Below, piece after piece: positions 53,430 to 64,000 of a stretch of DNA of 64,000 bases (position 1 is its first letter; each line of letters starts with the position of its first letter). The notes under the pieces are model-generated. The model ran no database searches, was not told the DNA's origin, and saw only the letters and a program-made list of their open reading frames with translations. The DNA lies in assembly GCA_022559985.1 (NCBI GenBank), contig JAFJTR010000035.1, positions 124,001 through 188,000 on the forward strand, read 5' to 3'. This DNA is from Parastagonospora avenae f. sp. tritici 18332-5. Taxonomy: Eukaryota; Ascomycota; Dothideomycetes; Pleosporales; Phaeosphaeriaceae. Made by a program: the position numbers and the translations under genes.

Positions 53430-54332
53430 ATGCCTCCTAAAGGAAAGAAAGCGGCGCCTGCCCCCTTCCCCCAGGGCAAGGCTGGTGGTAGCAAGAAGGC
53501 CCCCAAGGTGCGTATCCCTCCCACAACATCTTAATGTTGTTGCAAAAGTCTAACGAGGCCAGAACCCTCTCATCGAGAAGCGCCCCAAGAACTTCGGTAT
53601 CGGCCAGGACATCCAGCCCCAGCGCAATGTCGGCCGCATGGTCCGATGGCCCGCATACGTCCGTCTCCAGCGCCAGAAGAAGATCCTCAACATGCGCTTG
53701 AAGGTCCCACCGGCGATTGCCCAGTTCCAGCACGTTGCCGACCGCAACCGTACGTCGCATAAAAAAACCCCCCGTGAGAATGCCGACATCGCTAACGCAT
53801 CACAGTGGCCACCCAGGCTTTCAAGCTCCTGAACAAGTACCGCCCCGAGACCAAGCCCGAGAAGAAGGAGCGCCTTACCAAGGAGGCCACCGCCATCTCC
53901 GAGGGCAAGAAGAAGGAGGACGTCAGCAAGAAGCCCTACACCACCAAGTTTGGCCTAAACCACGTTGTCGGCCTGATTGAGAACAAGAAGGCCTCCCTCG
54001 TCCTGATTGCCAATGACGTCGACCCCATCGAGCTCGTCGTCTACCTCCCCGCTCTCTGCCGCAAGATGGGTGTCCCCTACGTCATCGTCAAGGGCAAGGC
54101 CCGCCTCGGAACGGTCGTCCACCAGAAGACCGCCGCCGTCCTCGCCCTCACCGAGGTCCGCGCCGAGGACAAGACCGACCTGTCCAAGCTCGTCTCCGCT
54201 GTCAACGACGGCTACCTCGAGTCACACCACAAGGACGCCTCGCGTCATTGGGGAGGTGGCATCATGGGTGCCAAGGCCAACGCTCGCATGGAGAAGCGAA
54301 GGAAGGCTATCGAGAGCGCTATCAAGATCTAA
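53430..54332 (+). CDS. RPL8: 60S ribosomal protein eL8 (RPL8, L7Ae family), 263 aa
   Basis: Three exons: 53430-53507, 53563-53749 and 53806-54332, with introns of 55 and 56 bases having CTAAC branches. It begins MPPKGKKAAPAPFPQGK. The eL8 signature NPLIEKRPKNFGIGQDIQP follows, then the L7Ae RNA-binding fold (KASLVLIANDVDPIELVVYL, MGVPYVIVKGKARLG). It ends with the basic helix AKANARMEKRRKAIESAIKI. eL8 binds 25S rRNA in the large subunit. Codon use is strongly biased to C-ending codons, as expected for a highly expressed gene. The introns are too short to host a snoRNA. Confidence 0.98.
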
Positions 54333-54613
54333 GCGGGTCTTGGCAGTGTTTGAATGGTTCATAATGAAGTTCATGGCGTGTCTCTTATCTCTGCATCTAG
54401 GCGGTTACATACCACGGAGTTTAGGAGGGTTAAAAGCAGTCGGATAAGACTGCGTTGACTGGAATCAATCACGATAACGCACGCCATTGAGCATCGTTGT
54501 TTCTTGAATGTGATGTGCGCCTTGCGGCTTCGTTCTAAATCATGTAGCGGTTAACTACACTGACATGCATCCTCGCCTCGTCCCACACCTGGCACCTCAT
54601 GCTGCGACTTGTG

Positions 54614-56112
54614 CTAGAAGTTCTCAATCTTCGTGCCAATCCCCCTCTCATCTGCCAGCCTCACCAGGTCCATACCCACAACCACATCCATCAGCCCCAG
54701 TCCCACGCTCTTGTATATCACGTTCCCCCTCTGCAACCACTCCATCAGACTCTTGTGCGCTTTGTCCTCTCCCTCGCCATCATTCTCCTTATTCCCCCTC
54801 CCCTTCTTCTTCATGATCTCGCACTCCCCCAATTCCACTCCACCCTCGTCTAATCCCTCCTCGCTCTTCCTCGCATGACACTCCGCCCTCCTCCTTTCCG
54901 CATCCCTCTTCAACATAACCAGCTCCCCAATCTCCACCACCTCATTCGGTCCGAGTCCCGCCTGAATGACCTCCCCCGCCTCCTTGAGACACGCCTCGAC
55001 ACTATCCACGACAACAGCCCCGCCCTGCGCCGCATGTTTGTGAAAGTGCCGATGCCCATGTTCCGGCGCGACGTTCTGCTTCAGGATATCCGGGTGTATC
55101 TCGACCATGTGCGGCTTATAACTGCCTATCGCCGCGAGATACCTGCCTTTCTTCCTACCCTCAGGATTCGTCAGAAACGCCGCCGGAAAAAGCGGGGTCG
55201 TAGACGGGGTAGTGAAGAAAATGACACTACTCGCACGAATCGTGCTCTTCAGCAAACGCTCATACTCGCCATGGCTCGGCGTAAGAATCTGGATCTTCGG
55301 GTGCGGGAGGCCGACCTCATTGCCCGCGCGGTACTGCGGAACGCGCTGTGTATCCGGCGTCCACTGCGTGTGTTCCTCGTGGGGCGCGTAGAGTTTCGAG
55401 AGGAGTTGGTGGACGCGCTCGAAGTCGCGGTTGATGATATTGAGGTGGTGGATGTCGTCGCCGCGCAGGAGGAGCGCCAGGCGGATGTGCCAGTAGGCTT
55501 GTTTGCCGGCGCCGAAGATGACGAGGTCGTGCACGTTTTGCCGCTTCTTAAAGAGCATGGTGCTGGCAAGGGCGGTGCGGAAGGCGGTGATTTCCTCGGC
55601 GTTGAGGAGGGCGCGGGGTGAACCGGACTTGTCGAAGAGCGTCAGGCTACCCTTTGGTGTTGTAGACTGTGTGTCTGATTGTGATTGAGGTGTGTCGTTT
55701 AGGGTTGTGGAGGATGTGGAGGAGTTTTTGGAGATTGAGAGTGAGGATAGGGAGGACGTGACGGATGCGCTGTCTGAGGACTTGGACTTGTTGTCGTCTG
55801 TGCCTGCAAGTGTGACAATCTTGACGCCCATGCCATCATTACTACTGAAGTCAGTATCTCTACTCCACAGAAAAGGTCAGAGTCTTACCTGCTCGCAGGC
55901 ATGAAGAGCGTTGTCTGGCCATCACCACGCTTCAGAGATGTACGCAGTGGTTGGTATGACGAGGAGCAGCCATTGCCAGTATCTTCTTCAGTTGCGGTCG
56001 AGTAGTAGTGTAGTGCGTCTGCGAGCGATTGTTGAAGGTCGAGGATATCTTGCTTTGTGAGCTGCAGCAGCAGACTGCGAACATCTTCGTCTGACAGCAC
56101 CGTTAAGGGCAT
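54614..56112 (-). CDS. Ornithine cyclodeaminase / mu-crystallin family protein, 484 aa
   Basis: Two exons on -: 56112-55889 and 55844-54614; AG plus T makes the split Ser codon. The N-terminal MPLTVLSDEDVRSLLLQLTK and RTSLKRGDGQTTLFMPAS, then MGVKIVTLAG, are the usual opening of this family. The Rossmann part has LVIFGAGKQAYWHIRLALLLRG, a typical GxG-x2-A NAD-binding loop, followed by HHLNIINRDFERVHQLL. The end, VIYKSVGLGLMDVVVGMDLV, is also characteristic. An insertion of about 60 Ser/Thr-rich residues after VTLAG and an acidic/basic low-complexity insertion near residue 420 make it longer than the usual 330-350. Members reduce imines or deaminate ornithine; the substrate here is unknown. 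The insertion composition, not a break, explains the extra length. Confidence 0.85.
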
Positions 56113-56485
56113 GGTGAATTGTACGTCTGTTCGGGTTGTGTAGATGTATTTCTATTGTTGACTACAAAAGAAGTCGAGAATATGAAGTCAGTGTACAGCT
56201 GGGGGGACGGGTTGTTGGCAAAGGGTACCCCGAAGCTTCGAAGCTTCCCTGGTGGGGGAGGGGCAGCTGCGGCTTTAAGCAGTCCTGGTGGCAAGTAAGT
56301 CCGACAATCTCACTTTTGCTCTGAGTAAGCACACACTTCATGACTTATGCATTCTCAACGACACTGATGCAGAATGCCTCTCATAATTTAGCATACATTC
56401 ATTTACCATGATAATGTCATCATCAGATTCGCCGGCATATAGTACATCCATTCGACTGTGCGTTTACCTTGCGTCGATGCTGCTC
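56113..56485. other. Short intergenic region, no gene seen
   Basis: Contains the promoter of the ornithine cyclodeaminase-like gene and the 3' flank of the BLM10 gene, both on -. A near-palindrome CCCCGAAGCTTCGAAGCTTCCC lies at about 56230. Confidence 0.4.
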
Positions 56486-59400
56486 TTAGGCGAAGTAGCT
56501 CTTCCAAAGCACACCTTCCAGATCCTCCAGCTGTTCTTGCTTGAAAGCCTGTGATGTTTGTCAGCATGAACTAAAGCATAAGTTCAGAATACAACCCACC
56601 TTGACGTCAACATGCCAAGTGTCCTGCCTCGTCTTCTTGAAGTCTGCCAGCACGGTCTTGACACTCTTTCCTACAACTCCAGGATCGGCTGCGGCCTTGC
56701 GTGCCAATGTAGCCAGCACATCCGGCAACCATGCTGGAGGCGGGCTCTGGTACGGGAAGGCTTGGACCAATGAGCCGAGACCAAGAACAGCAGCATGGCG
56801 TGTCAATACAAGCTTGCTCTGTTCTAGTGTTGGGGTACCTGGGTTGCGTTTCTTTGGAAGTGGATTCTTGGTAAGCTGGGTCGTGAAGCATTCTTTGAGT
56901 GTCGACACCTGCTTGTCCCGTAACGCTACCGGCGAACAGCGGATCATGCCGGACAGTGTCGTCGCAGCACCCATACGGACCTCAAGCTGACTGTCTGACA
57001 ACATGGCCGAGACACAATCGAACATCTTCTGTTGCTGCTCTTCACCCATGAGGAACAGTCGGCGGAAGTAGAGAACCTGAATGTTGATCAAAGTCCTGAG
57101 GCGCTGATGCCAGCTGGTTGCATTACGTCCGATGCGAACCAGTGCGGCAATGAAATCAGCATCCTCGCCTTCGCGAAGCGGGATGTTAGGCAAGTGGCGG
57201 AAGACGTGGTAGGCGAGAGACTGGAGCTCGGGATCTTCCTTGATATCCATCATGTGCAGAAGCTGCTCCATGAAGACATTGGGGAAGAACTTGGCCAGCG
57301 ATGTGCACTCATAGGACGACAGAGTCGAGTCCAGCCAAAGCAATACCGTCTTACCACCGGATGTATACGAGGATGGTGTCTGTTGTCCAGCTGGGCGCTG
57401 ATGACGCCAGGCTTCTAGGCGGGCGAACACATCGGTGATGGTCTGCTCAAATTCGGGAGTTGGCTCGTAGGGACGAACACCGATAGACGATGCCTCCTTC
57501 TGCGCCCTGATGAGTGTACCAATATCCTTGTAAGATTCGTGATAACGTGTGCGGTAAATGCTTGCAATGGTCTGACCCATTGCTTCACGAACGCCCTTGT
57601 ACGGATGATCAAGGTGCTGCAAGAAATTCTCGAGAATCGGCTTTTCCAGCTGGAAGTGCCAACCAGCGTCGGAGATACACTGCGTCAAGAGATGTATCTT
57701 TGAGCTCTCCTTGAATGCCGCGTTCGAATCCATGTCAAGGCGGAAACTTGCCAGCCAGTCCACCAGTGGCCAACCGCGCCTCGGGTCCCTGGATTGCAAC
57801 ACGACGTGCAAGAAGGTCGTCCAGTAACCAGAGTTCTCAGGTGTCAGACCGTCTTTGAAGATACCACGCACGATCGGGAAAGCATACTCCCAAATCTCCT
57901 TGCGCAAGTCTGCATCCATGTCGGGCGCGCAAGACAAAAAGGCAGCCATGATCTCAGCAGTAGCACGGTGTTGATGCTTGTCGCTTCCGTCGCCGTAGAC
58001 AGATTGGGTGAGGTCCTTGAGGTCTTGGAAAGTCGCCTCTGTTAGACCGGCAAAGACGAGGTCGAAAGTGTTTGTGAGCAGCATAGCCCCTGACATGCGG
58101 AAGCGGTCGGCAGTGTTATCGCGCGGTTCTTGCTTCATGAAAGCGAAGAGGTTCTCGAACCATGATCGTGTGAGATGCTTGGCAATTGTCTTTCGTACCT
58201 CAGTCTCGACTTCGTCGAATTCCAGTTGGCCGGCGTTTGGAAGGAACGCTGTCATGTTCTTATTCCACACCAGCCATCCCGGATGATCGGAATCGATGTA
58301 ATACTTAGCCTCTGGCTGAGCAAAGCCAGCTAGATACTCCGCAGTCCAGTTGGGATCTTCGCGCCTCGTCGGGACCTCGATCTTATCAGGCAGCTCTTCC
58401 ACACCAAGCAAATACTTCTCGTAAGTGTGTCCTGTGATTGCACGGGTAGTCACCACGGAGAACAGACCAGTCAGAGTTCCGGAGAAATAACTTCGCAGAC
58501 TTGGATGTTGATCGACGGAGCCTTTGACGATGAGATCGATCATCTCCTTTGAAGCAATGGTATCATAGCGCATGCCGAGAGTGAAGATAATGGCAGCTGT
58601 GCGCTGAACTTTTTTCCAGTGTGCAGTAGCGGCAATCTTGACGAGTTCCTGGGACAACTCTGCCTTTTTGCCTTCAATCCGAGTACGCTTTTGCTTGATA
58701 TATTCTCGTCGCTTGTCGACTTTTTGCTTCACGGCCTCATCCTCGTCAGAGCCAATGACATATGCTAATTCTTCGATAGCATCCTTGTCAACAATGACCA
58801 TGCGCTCCGAGGCTTTGCCCATGTCGAGTATTTGGAACGTAGCATTGGAGGCAAGCTTCTGGATGGAAGGCTTATCGGCGCTTGTGACTTCGATGAAGCA
58901 TTTGATCATTTTCGGTGCGAAGCGCCAATCACGACTGATAGTCTTGTGCAAGCCCCCAAAGAGGAGTGAGAACATGGCACCCTTGATGCGAGGGTAATCG
59001 TTTTCCTCGATGGCTTTGATCAGAGCTTCCAACAAAGTCGGAACTACGAGTGGTCGGGAACCGAGAATACACTTGACGGCAGAGTCAACCGCTGTTTGAG
59101 CCGTGCGTCGAATCTCGGTGTATACCGAGATGCTTGACTCTGCGATATCAAGCAGTAATCGTGCATCAAGGTCGGTCTTCGGACGAGGAGTGGCATTGTG
59201 GCGTAAGCGTTGCAGGTGGTATACGTTTGCACGTCTAACGAGCAGAGGTCGCGGGTATTGTTTGCGCAAGCCACCAAACTTGAACGGCCTCTCGTCCTGC
59301 TGGAGGAGCTTGGCTATGCGATCAAGGATGTGAGCAGAGCGCTCAATTCCGACATCGATGAACCAAGAGCGGTATGCGTTGTATAGCGCGTTGAAGCACG

Positions 59401-62400
59401 GTACATCGTCGGGCTGATTTTGCATGAGGAATTGATGTACTGTGTGAAGAGTCTCGCCGATCTTGCGGCGAAGGCCGTGGATCAATTGGTACTGAGCACC
59501 GCCTCGCTTGAGGGGGTAGTTGGCCTCATATTGGAATGTGGGCTTCACTTCCTCGTCGTCCGCTTCACCCAGCCCGGCATCGTCATCGATACCTTCAGTG
59601 TCCATAGCATCAGCGTCTGGATCGCTATCATCAGCTGTGGTACCTCCTTCGATCTGGTCATGGCGCACATCGAAGAGTACTGATACACCAGAGATGATCA
59701 ACCTCAAAAGCGTCAGATTTCTCGACACTTCATCCGACCAGTCTTTGCCAGTGCCCTCACGCTTGATAGGCGATTCTGATGAAGTGAGCGCGGTAATTGT
59801 GTCCATTGCGGTGGTAGCATGAGACTCAAAGAGCTCGATTGCAAACTCAATCTCCGCGGGGCTTGGAGCATGCCACTTGATGTTCACCTTCTCCACGGGG
59901 ATCTGCCTGCCCCATGATGCAGTGGTAAGCCCTCGCTCAAGCTCGTCCTTTTCGTAAATTGAGTAATCAACGGTATAGGTGCAAGTGAGGTCAAGCAGTA
60001 AATGGTGCATGAAGTTGGAGACATGTACAGTAGGAGTACCTCGGCAGTGCTGCTGCATGTACTCTGCAATTTCAATGAGTTCATCCTTCCACGCAAGGAC
60101 GGCATCGCCAACATGCACTACACACATGCCCAAAATGCTAAGGTTCCAAACAAGAGCGCGGTCGCGTGGAAGAACTTCGGCGCCAGTCGTGCGAGTTGAT
60201 CCTGCACCAATGTCTTCCACCTCGGTACGAATACTAGCGAAGATGCCCGGTAATAGTCGCTTCAATGCTTTCTCAGGATTGACCTTAACAAGACTGTTGC
60301 AAATGAAAGCGATGGCATCTTTTGCTTGGTGGATGACATGGTTCGAGATAAAATTCGCAACCTTGTCCAACGCGACGTCGTATAGCTCAGGCGAAAGAGC
60401 CGCCAGCAGTGGCGTGAAGCAAGCTGGCAGGTGATTTACCACATACTCTTCAGGCGAACCGCTACGGACTCTGGACGCGTCTGGTAAGTTTTCCAACAGC
60501 GTGAACACGCGGCCGAGGAATGTTATGAGAAAGTCGTTGAGTTCCGTTGTGGAAGACCGTAGAATCCTTGCCTCGTCCTCATCGCTTAGCTCCTGGTCGT
60601 AGTTGATCTCGATGTTGCCTTGGGCGCTTTCTAACCGCTCGACTTGTTCTGTGATCCAATGCATGGCCAGCCCTGTACCACCGTCTTGAACTGGGGTCGA
60701 GGCGCCACTTCTATCAAGCGTCTCATCTGCTGCCTTCTTGGCCTTAGTGAGATCATGGAATGGCACAAGGTAAGAGACACCTTGCACAAACTGTAACGTA
60801 TGTACTGTCTTCTCCAAGTCATTCGCGTCGATGCCTGGTAGCGCAAGACCCAGTAGTGTCGTGACGTGGCACCGGAAGCCCTTTGTCTTGACCATGACGT
60901 TGGACAGCATGTGCAAAGCTCGAATTGATGAAATAGTTCGATGAACCTCAACAAGACCCTGCATGGCGGGGTAGATCTTCTGTAGTGCACCAGGAAGGAT
61001 GAGGTTTGGTTCCAGGTAGGCCAAGCTCTGTAACGCGGACAAGGCATACTGCATGGCTTTGTCACTCTTGGAGAATATGCCCATGAACGTGACCTCTCGA
61101 AGGCAGAGCACGAACCGGCGCTTCACTGCGTCGTTCAATTTCCGGTCCTCTGGCACTTCCATTTCGCCGCTCCGCTCTCGGTTCCAGCGCAGGACGAAGA
61201 AATCCGCCAGGTAGTAGATGAACATGGCCAGAGGCCTGGTCCAGCTACCAGAGTTTGAAGGATGGAAGAATGTCTCAATAGCCTGGAAAAGACCCTCCAG
61301 CTTGGACATGAACGAGTCAGTGTGTTCTAAGCACGCTGGCGATAGCGACATGCAGATCATGCGAGAGATGTGATGCACCACTGGATGCTTGCGTGGGTCT
61401 CGCTCGAGCATCACAGCCAGACCCGCACCAAGATCTACGGTGCTGCTGTACGGGGACGTCGCTTGGCCTACAGGGATTTCGAGTAGTCTCAGCATCGCGG
61501 TGAACAGCTGAGAACACTGCTCGCCTGTGAAAATGCCGTACTGTGAAAAAGGCACGTAGGAGACGGTCAGATTCTCCCTCGCCACCCGCGACAAAGTGTC
61601 GATGTTTTGCGTGTCGAACAATCTCGATCGACTGACCAAAGACCAGAGATGGAAGATGGTCGGGAGGTACTCCTGCGGCAGCAGTCGAGGAATCTCTTCT
61701 GGCGCGGGGTGTGTAGGTAGCAGCAGGTTCAGCAAACCACAAACCACAAAGGCGTTTTCACTAAACGAGGTGCTGAAGAAAGGCATGATCTCCTCGAACA
61801 TAGCAGGTATCTCTTTGGGATCGAAGTATGCCTGTGCGAAAGTACACATCTTGGTGATGGTCCGAATATTGCGCTTGATGTTTGGTGGTTGTGAGCCTCC
61901 CGACTCTGATGGCAGAACGAACAACTTCAGCTCTCGGAACAACGGCCGCCAGTCGAGGAGCAGGTCCTTCTCGAATCGGAGGTAGTGTTTACGCCTGCCA
62001 GTCTGTCAGTCTCCGCTCTGTATCGTTCCTCAGCAGATGTGCCACTCACTTAGTAAGGACCATGAACATGCTTGCAAAGCGCTCTGCGACGATTGGGTCC
62101 AGCCCGGGAGCCAGTGCAAGCTCATAGTAGAGGTAGACCAGCTTGACCCTCGTATGGCGGGGAAGGTCGAACTTCAGGGACAGCCATCCGCGGATCTCAC
62201 GCGTCCAGTGCACAGCACCCGGGGCGAAATCGCCTGCAGATACGGCGATGTAGAGGTGCTTCAGCAATGCGTTCAAGCTCTCTTCGCGCCCACTCTGCTC
62301 CTCGGTTCCATATGGCAGGTATCTGAAGTATGGGAATGTTCGCGGGCGTGTCTTGTCGCCGTCGCCATTTACGTCGCCGCCTGGTGAGGTCGCACGAGAC

Positions 62401-62465
62401 GTGTCGGGGCCAGACGCCGAGTCGAGGGCGCCCATGAGCTGTGATATTCGGTCATTGACAGCCAT
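56486..62465 (-). CDS. BLM10: Proteasome activator Blm10/PA200, 1957 aa
   Basis: Three exons on -: 62465-62050, 61994-56600 and 56548-56486; the last, 63 bases, codes only the C-terminal 20 residues. The protein is an alpha-helical HEAT-like solenoid throughout. Family landmarks include HYLRFEKDLLLDWRPLFRELK, FHPSNSGSWTRPLAMFIYYL, DDAGLGEADDEE (acidic insert) and YNAYRSWFIDVGIERS. The C terminus is LEGVLWKSYFA. Blm10/PA200 ends in a hydrophobic-Tyr-X type motif (YYA in yeast) that docks into pockets of the 20S core particle; here it is YFA, a conservative change. The role is ATP-independent opening of the 20S gate and core-particle maturation. The splice at 56549-56599 matters, because unspliced mRNA would lose the docking tail and end in unrelated residues. 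Confidence 0.96.
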
Positions 62466-63387
62466 GGTGCCGGTGCGAGCGGCGTGGGGTGGGTGGAAGG
62501 TAAGCCTTATGGGGCGGGAGAGGAATATTCGGGGCTACTGATCATCAAAGGATAGCTAGCAATGCCCACTCGGAAGCTGCAGAATCCTCTTGTCTGTGAA
62601 ACGGCGTGTTAGTAACACACCCGGACGGCTTGCATGCTGAGTAGTAACGGAGATGGGGTATCCACGCGACACGCCAGTAGAGCGGGTAGCTCGAATATAT
62701 ATGACGTACTAGACAAATGTCAAGTCAATTGCGCAGTGAGGGGCACTGGCAATGATTGTGGTCGAGAGAGAGGGTCTGAGCTCGGATGCCGTGGTGAGTT
62801 CATGTAGGTAGCCGCAGCCCACTACTCGGTTGATGACCAGCAGGGAGCTATGGGCGTAGAGAGTGGTGTGCTTACCTGAAGCGGGTAGACGGGAGATACG
62901 CGAGACTTGCCGCGACAACAACTTCTGGAAGAGGAGCGATCTGAAAGCCTATTTGCAAACTTCAAAGGCACCGGAGCAAGCTTTCGACGTGTGTGGTAGC
63001 AGAAAACAGGTGGTTTTCATGGCAGGGCTGAGAGCATAGTGCGCTATATATTCCTCCAACACCAGATCCAGGCACTCGCAGACGCGCAATACAGAGGCTA
63101 CTACGCGGTAAGCAACCCAATTCGTGCACCTGACAGCCCTGTTAGGGTCATGCATATTTCCAGTCTTACAAGGTCTATTTCGTATCCTATCACAACGCGC
63201 TTTCATTTCCTATTATCGCCCCCGAAAGTTGGTGCGAGCGGTGCACGACACGCGACACGTTGTTGCCTGGGGCAGGGATTGATTATTCCCGATTATCGCA
63301 AGTTTCACCGTAGACCAAGTTGTCGAAACTTCTAACAGCGGTATATGGAATATCATCGCTGACTCTGCTTCGAAGTAATCTGCAAAG
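62466..63387. other. Divergent promoter region BLM10 / PSF3
   Basis: About 920 bases between divergent starts. No gene is supported; short open frames on both strands have no domains. The TATATATGACG stretch near 62694 and AT-rich patches near 63040 could be promoter elements, but this is guesswork. Confidence 0.4.
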
Positions 63388-63961
63388 ATGAGTTCCTACT
63401 ACTCCGTCGACGCCATCCTCACCGATGCTCAGAAGGTACCCTGTACCTTCGAGCTCACCGTACCCGGGCTCGGCTTTCTCGAAGGCAACATGAGCGGCGA
63501 CATGAAACAAGGTTCAAAAGTTGAGCTTCCACTATGGTTGGGAGAGATGCTTGCATTATCGTATGTTGGACTACCGCAACATTCCTCCATAATACGAAAC
63601 TGATACAACAAATAGTCAAAGCCTAAACACTTCCTCCTTGTTGACACTCGACCCGCCCTCCGCACTGTCACCGCGCGTTTTGAATGCGCTCAAAGCTGAT
63701 CCTCGGACCGTGGATCTGAGAGCCCTTGCACCCCATTTCTATGATCTGGGTGCAAGGATTCTCGAGCTATTTGAAGAAGAAGAGATGATTGAGGTGCTGA
63801 GTGATGTGAGTGCACTGCTTGCTGGAGCGAGCCTCATAACTGACAAGTACAGACTTTCAAAGCAAGGGCTGCAGTCATTGCCGATCAAGCCCACAACCCG
63901 CGTGGCGCTTTGGGTGAAGGAGCCGACTTTATGCGTGGACTAGATGAGAACGAGCGGCAGT
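63388..63961 (+). CDS. PSF3: GINS complex subunit Psf3, N-terminal part (cut by window end)
   Basis: Exons 63388-63560, 63616-63805 and 63853-63961; a GTGAGT donor at 63962 shows that the gene continues past the window. It begins MSSYYSVDAILTDAQKVPC, and then VPGLGFLEGN, LPLWLGEMLALS (first intron), DPPSALSPRVLNALKADP and FYDLGARILEL follow. After the second intron come TFKARAAVIADQAHNPRGAL and FMRGLDENERQ. All phases fit. Psf3 is one of the four GINS subunits of the CMG replicative helicase. Only about 157 residues are visible of a usual 180-220, so about one exon is missing. Without removing the second intron the frame would end at 63943 in unrelated residues. Confidence 0.93.
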
Positions 63962-64000
63962 GTGAGTATGCTTTTCATCGACACATGGCACCAGCTGACC

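Noticed and set aside
53508..53805. snoRNA inside the eL8 introns
   Set aside because: Introns are 55 and 56 bases, too short, and lack C/D or H/ACA box pairs.
54875..55621. 248-codon frame on + rich in Arg
   Set aside because: Antisense of the ornithine cyclodeaminase-like gene, whose NAD-binding fold is recognised on -.
1..64000. Search for a biosynthetic cluster, CRISPR array, transposase or viral genes
   Set aside because: Neighbouring genes are unrelated conserved genes. No direct-repeat array with spacers, no transposase, reverse transcriptase or integrase domains and no terminal repeats were seen.

Overview
The window is from a filamentous ascomycete (Pezizomycotina, most likely Dothideomycetes). 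Genes are separated by 0.3-2 kb. Introns are short (mostly 46-130 bases) with GTRNGT donors, CTRAY branch points and YAG acceptors. The gene set is eukaryotic: nuclear pore, complex I, proteasome activator, SCF, GINS and meiotic HORMA genes. All CDS coordinates are genomic spans from start to stop codon. Exon limits were worked out by hand from splice signals and frame continuity and are given in each entry.

Layout. 0.7-9 kb: a J-domain protein, a membrane-anchored glycosyltransferase-like protein and a CCCH zinc-finger protein, all on +. 9.4-16.1 kb (-): a Nup98-Nup96 precursor (NUP145 type) with FG repeats, a Gle2-binding segment, an autoproteolytic site and the Nup96 domain. 17.6-20.1 kb: centrin (CDC31, +) and the 51 kDa complex I subunit (-). 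20.9-28.7 kb is the accessory part. It holds a protein of unknown family whose reading frame is broken twice, an unknown 238-residue protein, and two tandem paralogous F-box-like genes, each carrying several different disabling lesions. 29.9-36.6 kb (-): a long disordered protein and a HOP1-like HORMA protein with PHD and winged-helix modules. 38.6-44.6 kb (+): CDC4-like F-box/WD40 and an ETP1/BRAP2-type RING protein. 45.2-53.0 kb (-): a formin-like GBD/FH3 protein without FH1/FH2, a secreted Ser-rich Cys-rich protein and GPI mannosyltransferase 2. 53.4-64 kb: ribosomal protein eL8 (+), an ornithine cyclodeaminase-like protein (-), the BLM10/PA200 proteasome activator (-) and the 5' part of GINS subunit PSF3 (+, cut by the window end).

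The genes do not form an operon-like or biosynthetic cluster. Most are conserved housekeeping genes with independent roles. I found no convincing new multi-gene system, CRISPR, intact mobile element, tRNA or rRNA. The points most worth following are the doubly broken gene at 20.9 kb, the decayed paralog pair, a 27-base apparent intron in GPI18, a weak-donor intron in the NUP145 gene whose retention would end the protein after the Nup98 half, and a repeated switch from C-rich to G-rich sense strand inside several genes.
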